Assembly: GCA_030691925.1 (NCBI GenBank) | Contig: JAUYDG010000097.1 | Coordinates: 1 to 10,986 of the forward strand | From: Nanobdellota archaeon | GTDB taxonomy: Archaea > Nanobdellota > Nanobdellia > SCGC-AAA011-G17 > VGLX01 | Direction of reading: 5' to 3' | Length of the DNA stretch: 10,986 nt | Part shown: positions 6,714 through 10,986 of the stretch, piece after piece | Numbering within the stretch: the first letter of the stretch is position 1 | How the letters are laid out: each line of letters begins with the position of its first letter | Position numbers and translations under genes: made by a program | Notes under the pieces: model-generated | What the model was told of the DNA's origin: nothing | The model's input: the letters and a program-made list of their open reading frames with translations, nothing else | Database searches by the model: none

Positions 6714-6750
6714 TCCATCCCCCGCTACTTCATGCTTTCTAGGGCACCAC

Positions 6751-6783
6751 TTTTTCCTACTTTTTTTCTTTGTAAAATTTTTT
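6751..6783 (+). terminator. T-rich termination region after the tRNA
   Basis: Runs of five, seven and six T residues (6751-6755, 6761-6767, 6778-6783) begin about 24 bases after the tRNA 3' end. Archaeal RNA polymerase terminates at such T-tracts on the non-template strand. No hairpin is needed or seen. Confidence 0.6.
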
Positions 6784-6817
6784 AACTCTGCCATCTTTTT
6801 AATATTAAGATAATAAG

Positions 6818-6830
6818 AATTGTCACAATT
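6818..6830. repeat. Perfect 13-base palindrome in the intergenic region
   Basis: AATTGT-C-ACAATT, a perfect inverted repeat with a single central base, of the size of a dimeric repressor site. It is about 75 bases before the main TATA box of the exported-protease gene and about 20 bases before a possible distal TATA element. It may be chance in AT-rich DNA. Confidence 0.35.
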
Positions 6831-6850
6831 AGGGCCTGTGAGTCTAGAGC

Positions 6851-6860
6851 ATATATAATA
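6851..6860 (+). promoter_or_regulatory. Possible distal TATA element
   Basis: ATATATAATA. A transcript from it would start near 6880-6886 and give the protease gene a leader of about 50 bases, or make a separate short RNA. The proximal box at 6904-6912 has the more usual spacing, so this is an alternative promoter at best. Nothing else was recognised in the AT-rich stretch 6784-6903. Confidence 0.3.
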
Positions 6861-6903
6861 ATTACTGTAATCTGCCCCGATACTCTTTTTTTGGATACAA
6901 ACC

Positions 6904-6912
6904 TTTTTAAAA
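6904..6912 (+). promoter_or_regulatory. TATA box of the exported HExxH protein gene
   Basis: TTTTTAAAA, centred 28 bases before ATG 6936. It argues against the in-frame TTG start at 6891, which lies upstream of it. Confidence 0.65.
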
Positions 6913-6935
6913 CTTTAAACAATCCCCTCCTATCG

Positions 6936-8054
6936 ATGGGCTCATTAAAAAAGAGAATAGCATCTTCCCTAGTGGGCATAATAACGGCATTAAGCTTAAG
7001 TTACAGCACAGCAAACGCCGACCTTTTCTTGTTGAAGGACGGCTCTAAGATTTACAACTACAGCAAAATAAAAGAAGACGATGACGGCGTCACGCTCAGG
7101 AACAAGGAAGGTAAAGAGCTCTACATAAAAGAATCAGAACTGAAGGATTACATCTTCATCAAAGAAGGCCTCGACGATGAAAAAGAGATTGACGAGGAAA
7201 CAGCCAAAAAGATAGAAGAAATAAAGATTATAGAACACTGGGGAGAAGAAAGGCTCAGCCTTCCAGTGTCTGACAACTTTATAGTATACGACACGAGCTT
7301 CAAAACCAAACACGTGCTCTACTACTGTAGTAAGCTAGAGCTCCCAAAAACCTACTTTGAATTGGAATCATGCGGTTTTAATACAGAAGAAGAAGCGCTG
7401 GAAAAGAAAAAAAAGCTGGAAGCAGAAGGGTACGATGTCTATTACAGGACGATGGAAGCGTCTGCCGTATCCCCAACAATATCCAAAACGCTCCTAGAAA
7501 GGAAACTGCCCAGGAAACTAGAGGTGGTTTTACATGAAAACATGCACGACTACGTAAACTTCCCCATAGACCTTGACGAAGCATTCGCATGCGTCATCGG
7601 AGACTTCGGGGCATTAGAATACATAACAGAGAAACTAGGCCATGACTCGGAAGAATACAAATACATGATACAAAAGATAAAAAAGAACTACAAAGACGCC
7701 GAGCTGATAATAGAATATTATAACAAGCTGGATGGAGTGTTAAACTTAAACCTTCCTGAAGAAGAAAAAATAGTGGAGAAAGAAAGGCTGATGGACGAGC
7801 TTGCAGTAAAGCGGTCCGCCCTATGGGGCGTCAAAATAGAAAAGCTGAACAACCCTGCGCTGATATCATTTATGACCTACTCAAGATTCACCCCCTTAGT
7901 AAAAAAAGTCTATGAAAAGGCAGGATCAGTAAAAGAAACCCTGAAATTCTCCAAAGAGCTATCAAACGCCGTGGAAACACTATCTGCCCAAACAGAAGAC
8001 GAAACAAGAGCATACTGCATAAAACACTTGGAAGAGTATCTCACAAAGCCTTAG
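6936..8054 (+). CDS. Exported HExxH metallopeptidase resembling predicted aminopeptidases (COG4324-like)
   Basis: 372 residues from ATG 6936. A signal peptide is clear: lysines at 5-6, a hydrophobic run to about 25, and a likely cut after ANA before DLF near residue 29. Residues 29-70 (LFLLKDGSKIYN, DDDGVTLRNKEGKELYIKESEL) look like the small beta domain common after signal peptides in envelope proteins. HENMH at 200-204 is the HExxH zinc site, and Glu215 in LDEAFA is a fitting third ligand. The order GYDVYYRTMEA, a PTISKTLL segment, then LHENMHD and LDEAFA parallels the predicted aminopeptidase group COG4324 as I remember it. It has its own leaderless promoter and is followed after 35 bases by rnhB. 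Substrate is unknown. The lipoprotein at 1936-3255 is a second exported HExxH protein in this window. Confidence 0.8.
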   Translation: MGSLKKRIASSLVGIITALSLSYSTANADLFLLKDGSKIYNYSKIKEDDDGVTLRNKEGKELYIKESELKDYIFIKEGLDDEKEIDEETAKKIEEIKIIEHWGEERLSLPVSDNFIVYDTSFKTKHVLYYCSKLELPKTYFELESCGFNTEEEALEKKKKLEAEGYDVYYRTMEASAVSPTISKTLLERKLPRKLEVVLHENMHDYVNFPIDLDEAFACVIGDFGALEYITEKLGHDSEEYKYMIQKIKKNYKDAELIIEYYNKLDGVLNLNLPEEEKIVEKERLMDELAVKRSALWGVKIEKLNNPALISFMTYSRFTPLVKKVYEKAGSVKETLKFSKELSNAVETLSAQTEDETRAYCIKHLEEYLTKP

Positions 8055-8059
8055 AAACA

Positions 8060-8070
8060 TTTTTAAAAAA
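8060..8070 (+). promoter_or_regulatory. TATA box of rnhB
   Basis: TTTTTAAAAAA in the 35-base gap, centred about 26 bases before ATG 8090. It gives rnhB its own leaderless transcript. Confidence 0.62.
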
Positions 8071-8089
8071 CATAATTCTTAATTGAAAT

Positions 8090-8746
8090 ATGACCCTAAT
8101 ATTCGGCACGGATGAAGCTGGAAGAGGATGCGTCGTAGGAAATTTAGTATTAGCAGGCTTGGTAATAGAAGAGAAAGACATGCACAAGCTGGAAGAGCTG
8201 AAGGTAAAAGACTCTAAACTATTAACGCCGAGGCAAAGGGAACACTTATTCGACAGAATTCTAAAAGCAGTCAAGGATAAAGTCATAGCCCAGGCATCCC
8301 CGAAAGAGATAGACGAAGCAATAGAATCAGACTCCCTAAACCTCAACTGGCTGGAAGCCATAAAGACAGCAGAGATGATAAACAAGCTGAAGCCAGACAA
8401 GGCAATACTAGACTGCCCAAGCCCGAACAAGAAAGCTTATACGGAATATATAAGAAAGCATTTAGACAACAAAGGCATAGAGATAATCGCTGAGCACCAC
8501 GCCGAATCCAAATTCCCAATCGTGGCAGCAGCGTCGATTATCGCAAAAGTCACAAGAGATAGGGAGATAGAAAAGATAAAAAAAGGAATAGGAATAGATT
8601 TCGGCTCAGGCTACCCTAGCGATCCTGTAACTCAGAAATTCTTGAAAGAGAACTACAACAACTACCCGCAAATATTCAGAAAGACCTGGCTGTCATTCAA
8701 AAGATTAAAAAAAGAAGAAAAGCAAAAAGGTTTGACAGAATTTTAG
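8090..8746 (+). CDS. rnhB: Ribonuclease HII
   Basis: 218 residues, normal length. The enzyme cleaves the RNA strand of RNA-DNA hybrids and removes single ribonucleotides from DNA, acting with two metal ions. The four acidic active-site residues are visible: Asp8 and Glu9 in GTDEAGRG, Asp108 in AILDCPS, and Asp157 in KVTRDREI. The conserved AESKFPIVAAASIIAK (from 138) and GSGYPSD (172-178) are also intact. After GRG the usual P-x-x-GP is changed to CVVGN, so two normally conserved prolines are replaced; the active-site set is otherwise intact. The start is supported by the TATA box 26 bases upstream. Its last 4 bases overlap the end of the convergent DUF47 gene. Confidence 0.96.
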   Translation: MTLIFGTDEAGRGCVVGNLVLAGLVIEEKDMHKLEELKVKDSKLLTPRQREHLFDRILKAVKDKVIAQASPKEIDEAIESDSLNLNWLEAIKTAEMINKLKPDKAILDCPSPNKKAYTEYIRKHLDNKGIEIIAEHHAESKFPIVAAASIIAKVTRDREIEKIKKGIGIDFGSGYPSDPVTQKFLKENYNNYPQIFRKTWLSFKRLKKEEKQKGLTEF

Positions 8747-9414
8747 GCAATCTTCATTATTCTTAATAGTGTCAGAGTGTCAGAAACGCGCTTAGCCTCA
8801 TCGCAAACCCTTGACAGCGCATGGCCTATCCAGCCGATAACCTGGACTGCCACAGGATTAAGTTTCTTATCAAAAAGTATCTTGTCAAACATATCTCTTT
8901 GATATAAATCAGAACTTTCTTCGAGCTTCTTTATTTGGTTAACCAGGCCCTGGAATTCTGGTTTGTTATCAAATAAGGCTTGCAAAGCCGGCTTCACCAG
9001 CTCTGATGCCTTAGCAGCATTATCGCCTAGCTTGAGGAGCACTGCAACAACAGACGCTGGCACCTTTTTATCTCTTAAATAATGAAGCATGTTGACAACA
9101 TTCTTAGAAGCATCGGCAACATTGTCCATCCTGCCAGAAAGGTCGTAAAGCCTGGACCTCATCACCGGGAGGAATGCCCCTTCATAAAGCGAAGTGGCAG
9201 TTGCCCTTCTTGCATTATCAGCCTGTTTTTCCAGATCGTTTACTTCTTTAGCCTTCTCGATAACAAGCTTAAAATCTTTTTTCTTAAAAGTTGCAACTAT
9301 CGATTCTTGCAACGGGACACCTATCTTTTGTATAGTATCCGCATGGTTCAGAAACCATTTGACAGTTTCTTTTTCCTTATCACGACCAAAAATTGGCAAT
9401 ATCCTTAAAGCCAT
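8743..9414 (-). CDS. DUF47 family PhoU-like phosphate transport partner
   Basis: 223 residues from ATG 9414 (MALRILPIFGRDKEKE). An in-frame GTG at 9429 is possible, but the GGAGGT motif lies between the two and fits ATG 9414. The protein is all helical, with heptad-like charged helices and family signs such as LEKQADNARR (about 66-75) and LYDLSGRMDNVADASKN (about 93-109). DUF47 proteins are distant PhoU relatives and commonly sit beside PiT permeases, where they are thought to modulate phosphate uptake at the inner face of the membrane. Here it follows the PiT gene by 35 bases on the same strand, so a pit-DUF47 operon is likely. The stop overlaps the convergent rnhB end by 4 bases. Confidence 0.92.
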   Translation of the reverse strand: MALRILPIFGRDKEKETVKWFLNHADTIQKIGVPLQESIVATFKKKDFKLVIEKAKEVNDLEKQADNARRATATSLYEGAFLPVMRSRLYDLSGRMDNVADASKNVVNMLHYLRDKKVPASVVAVLLKLGDNAAKASELVKPALQALFDNKPEFQGLVNQIKKLEESSDLYQRDMFDKILFDKKLNPVAVQVIGWIGHALSRVCDEAKRVSDTLTLLRIMKIA

Positions 9415-9421
9415 ATTAATT

Positions 9422-9427
9422 ACCTCC
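9422..9427 (-). promoter_or_regulatory. Shine-Dalgarno motif before the DUF47 gene
   Basis: GGAGGT, 7 bases before ATG 9414. It is one of only two convincing ribosome binding sites in the window. It makes sense if the gene is translated from the longer pit-DUF47 transcript, and it decides for ATG 9414. Confidence 0.7.
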
Positions 9428-9437
9428 ACTTTGTTTT

Positions 9438-9444
9438 ATTTAAA
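9438..9444 (-). promoter_or_regulatory. Possible internal TATA box for DUF47
   Basis: TTTAAAT on the minus strand, about 26 bases before ATG 9414 and inside the gap after the PiT stop. If used, transcription would start at the ATG and exclude the Shine-Dalgarno motif, giving two alternative modes of expression. Confidence 0.45.
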
Positions 9445-9449
9445 CCTTT

Positions 9450-10403
9450 TCATAGTCCTGAAAGTATTTTGAACATCAGTATAGCGAAAACACCGCCCAT
9501 CAATGGTGTTAAAATCCAGCCCCGTATTATTTTAAAGACTTGTTCTTTGTCGATAGTTGCTACACCCTTAACAAGGCCGACGCCTCCAACACCGCCAACA
9601 GCTGCTGTAGTTATAGACGTAGGTATTGCCAGCATCGTAAGGATGTAAACCGTCATGGCAGCCCCGGCCTGGGCAGCAAAAGCCATCCAGCTGTCAAGCT
9701 CTGTTATGCCGCTGCCGATAGTATTCATAGTCCTCTTGCTAAAAGTTATTGCACCCAAGGCCATGAAAAAACCCCCTGCTAAGCCCGCAGAAGCCACCGG
9801 CAAAATCCCCTTCCCGACAGCAAAGCCCATTGCATTGCCAACATTATTAGCGCCTAAAGCGTATGCCAGGAAAATCCCGCTGCAAATGACAAGTATCTGC
9901 AAATATTTCTGCAAAAAATAAAACTTCACATCCCTCAGCGCAAAAGCGACTATACGATAAGTCAGGTAGCTTAAAATTGCGGCGCTGAAAGGCGTAAGAA
10001 CCCAGGCAAGAAACATCCCTCCGGTAAAACCCCAGTCCACCTCGACACCGGCAAACAAGGAAACGCCAACAAGCGCGCCTATAACAGCATGGGTGGTAGA
10101 GACAGGAACCCCCCTGAAGGTATAAAACGTCTTCAAAATAGCCGCGCCACTAAGGGCGCAAAGGAATATCAAAGAGCTCATATGACCAGCATCAACAATC
10201 CCGGTGCCTACACTATTAATCGTCCTGCTCCCCTGCAAAAAACCCCCGAGCAACACAAAAACACCGATTATAAAAGTAGCCTTACGAATGCTTAAAACGC
10301 CCGCGCCTACAGAAGGGCCTAAGCAGTTAGCAGCATCATTCGCCCCGATATTCCAGCCAATGTACAAACTTACAAAAAAAAGGAGTATATTCACAAAGTC
10401 CAT
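9450..10403 (-). CDS. PiT family inorganic phosphate permease
   Basis: 317 residues, almost entirely hydrophobic with about ten membrane helices. PiT proteins carry phosphate (usually as a metal-phosphate complex or with a cation) across the cytoplasmic membrane. The two homologous halves are each marked by the family signature: GANDAANCLGPSVG at 20-33 and GANNVGNAMG at 184-193. Each half also has the later motif, VPVSTTHAVIGALVG at 99-113 and IPTSITTAAVGG at 260-271; the second half lacks the histidine. The length suits the compact archaeal form without the long central loop of bacterial Pit proteins. ATG 10403 is preceded by a TATA box at 26 bases. It is the first gene of the phosphate operon with DUF47. 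Confidence 0.95.
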   Translation of the reverse strand: MDFVNILLFFVSLYIGWNIGANDAANCLGPSVGAGVLSIRKATFIIGVFVLLGGFLQGSRTINSVGTGIVDAGHMSSLIFLCALSGAAILKTFYTFRGVPVSTTHAVIGALVGVSLFAGVEVDWGFTGGMFLAWVLTPFSAAILSYLTYRIVAFALRDVKFYFLQKYLQILVICSGIFLAYALGANNVGNAMGFAVGKGILPVASAGLAGGFFMALGAITFSKRTMNTIGSGITELDSWMAFAAQAGAAMTVYILTMLAIPTSITTAAVGGVGGVGLVKGVATIDKEQVFKIIRGWILTPLMGGVFAILMFKILSGL

Positions 10404-10423
10404 TCGTAGATATAATACAACAA

Positions 10424-10433
10424 AAATATTTAA
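10424..10433 (-). promoter_or_regulatory. TATA box of the PiT operon
   Basis: TTAAATATTT on the minus strand, preceded by GAAAGAG, which fits a TFB element. Centred about 26 bases before ATG 10403, so a leaderless transcript is expected. Confidence 0.65.
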
Positions 10434-10460
10434 CTCTTTCGCTAAGAAGTCTCCTTCATA

Positions 10461-10496
10461 AAACCCTTGATTTAGGTTGGTGATGAATTAGGGTTT
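10461..10496. repeat. Inverted repeat upstream of tnpB
   Basis: AAACCCT (10461-10467) and AGGGTTT (10490-10496) are perfectly complementary, with a further ATT/AAT pairing inside. A second, AT-only inverted repeat, AAATTTT (10500-10506) with AAAATTT (10519-10525), follows at once. They may belong to the left end of the transposon or be a termination structure; which is not decidable from this window. Confidence 0.4.
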
Positions 10497-10547
10497 CGGA
10501 AATTTTTTCTTCTCTTCGAAAATTTGGTGCGTTTTGGGTACTGGACA

Positions 10548-10566
10548 ACGCGACAAGTGTGCGCGT
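10548..10566 (+). repeat. GC-rich hairpin before tnpB, possible left-end structure
   Basis: ACGCG (10548-10552) pairs with CGCGT (10562-10566) around a 9-base loop, in otherwise AT-rich DNA. IS200/IS605-type elements have subterminal hairpins recognised by TnpA, so this is a candidate for the left end. No cleavage tetranucleotide could be fixed. Confidence 0.35.
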
Positions 10567-10570
10567 AAGG

Positions 10571-10578
10571 TATATAAA
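10571..10578 (+). promoter_or_regulatory. TATA box of tnpB
   Basis: TATATAAA after GTAAGG. The predicted start is near 10600, giving a leader of about 15 bases that contains GAGGT (10607-10611) 5 bases before ATG 10617. This leader-plus-ribosome-site design differs from the leaderless resident genes. Confidence 0.55.
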
Positions 10579-10616
10579 GACAAACCAATTTTTTTGTATG
10601 AAAAAAGAGGTTAAAA

Positions 10617-10986
10617 ATGCAATTAACTCAACAAATAAAAATAAAACCTACTGAAAAACAGGAGGATGTTCTTTGGAAGCTTTCTGAGAAATGTAGGTTA
10701 TTGTATAATTTTGCTTTGCAAGAGAGGAAAGAAGCTTTCAATAAAAATAGAAAACATATTCCTTATTTGAAACAGCAGAATGATCTTCCTGAGATTAAGA
10801 AAGAGTTTCCTGAGTATTGTTGGGTTTATAGCAAAGTCTTACAGTACACGCTTAGATCTCTTGATGCCGATTATAAAAGTTTTTTTGCTTTATGGAAAAA
10901 AGGGGATAAAAAAGCAAGGCTTCCTAACTTTAAAGGCAAGAAATATTTTACCACGATAGTTTTTAACCAGTCAGGATTCAAGTATA
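10617..10986 (+). CDS. tnpB: TnpB-family RNA-guided nuclease, N-terminal part (cut by window edge)
   Basis: About 123 residues with no stop, running off the end. TnpB of IS200/IS605/IS607 elements is a guide-RNA-directed DNA nuclease related to Cas12 that helps the transposon persist. Typical N-terminal features are QIKIKPTEKQEDVLWKL (residues 6-22), the helix with CRLLYNFALQERKEAF (27-42), the YLKQQNDLPEIKK segment, VYSKVLQYTLRSLDADYKSFF (about 78-98), and PNFKGKK followed by a strand. The RuvC catalytic residues and zinc ribbon lie outside. No TnpA is seen upstream within the window. Codon use differs from the neighbours: 7 of 9 Phe codons are TTT, while the lipoprotein gene uses TTC for all 16. 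This supports recent acquisition. Confidence 0.9.
   Translation, partial: MQLTQQIKIKPTEKQEDVLWKLSEKCRLLYNFALQERKEAFNKNRKHIPYLKQQNDLPEIKKEFPEYCWVYSKVLQYTLRSLDADYKSFFALWKKGDKKARLPNFKGKKYFTTIVFNQSGFKY

Larger units (their letters stand above)
6548..6727 (+). tRNA. Initiator tRNA-Met (CAT) interrupted by four introns
   Basis: The exons read in order are 6548-6578, 6608-6615, 6634-6649, 6679-6684 and 6714-6727, which total 75 bases. Joined, they give acceptor AGCGGGG paired fully with CCCCGCT (A1:U72, the archaeal and eukaryotic initiator mark), D-arm GGGC-AGCCAGGAGT-GCCC, anticodon stem TCGGG paired with CCCGG (one T-G wobble at 27:43), loop CCCATAA with CAT anticodon, variable AGGTC, T-stem GATGG paired with CCATC, T-loop TTCAAAT and discriminator A. 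CCA is not encoded. Three G-C pairs next to the anticodon loop are the initiator hallmark. Position 33 is C, not the usual U. Introns fall after positions 29, 37, 53 and 59, each with a BHB-like splice structure. Identity as tRNA-iMet is very secure; exact junctions are inferred from fitting the tRNA model and the folds together. Confidence 0.9.

Noticed and set aside
6597..6785. Short reading frame across the tRNA and the T-tracts
   Set aside because: It lies within the tRNA and its terminator; the DNA is fully explained as RNA gene.
10480..10486. Box C-like motif (GTGATGA) suggesting a C/D guide RNA
   Set aside because: No CTGA box D is found at a suitable distance and no second box pair, so there is no support.
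10598..10654. Very short reading frame from ATG 10598, possible leader peptide of tnpB
   Set aside because: It overlaps the tnpB start in another frame, has no ribosome site and a Lys/Asn-rich chance-like sequence.
1..10986. CRISPR array, rRNA or prophage
   Set aside because: No regularly spaced repeats, no conserved rRNA segments and no phage structural genes were seen.

Overview
This window appears to come from an archaeon. Nearly every gene start sits about 26-30 bases downstream of an A/T-rich TATA box, with essentially no 5' leader, which is the leaderless promoter style of archaea. Ribosome binding sites are almost absent (the two exceptions are noted). There is a tRNA interrupted by archaeal bulge-helix-bulge (BHB) introns, and the protein families fit (RtcA, DUF362, DUF47/PiT, archaeal RNase HII). 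I cannot place the organism further with confidence. The small compact genes and fragmented tRNA would suit a DPANN-type lineage, but this is only an impression.

Layout. (1) 1-479, minus: the N-terminal part of an MscS-type mechanosensitive channel, cut by the window edge. (2) 596-3786, plus: a tight four-gene operon holding a small winged-helix-like protein, the RNA 3'-phosphate cyclase rtcA, a predicted lipoprotein with an HExxH zinc-protease motif, and a small charged protein of unknown function. (3) 3835-4794, plus: a DUF362 protein, convergent with ornithine carbamoyltransferase (4802-5695, minus). (4) 5791-6492, plus: a short MetE-like methyltransferase core, divergent from the OTC gene. 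(5) 6548-6727, plus: an initiator tRNA-Met that I read as split into five exons by four introns, followed by T-rich termination signals and an AT-rich intergenic stretch. (6) 6936-8054, plus: an exported protein with a second HExxH motif, resembling the predicted-aminopeptidase family COG4324. (7) 8090-8746, plus: RNase HII, overlapping by 4 bases the end of a minus-strand phosphate-uptake pair, the PiT permease (9450-10403) and a DUF47/PhoU-like partner (8743-9414). (8) 10617 to the edge, plus: the start of a TnpB transposon protein, preceded by inverted repeats and with codon use unlike the resident genes.

Most of the window is ordinary housekeeping and transport. The standout is the initiator tRNA. 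All exon pieces of a canonical archaeal tRNA-iMet are present in order (A1:U72 pair, G-C rich anticodon stem, CAT anticodon, TTCAAAT T-loop), separated by insertions of 29, 18, 29 and 29 bases. Each insertion folds into a BHB-like splice structure. The geometry implies an ordered splicing pathway, because two of the introns must leave before the outer helices used by the other two can form. The nearby rtcA gene acts on RNA 3' ends and invites, but does not prove, a link to tRNA splicing or repair.
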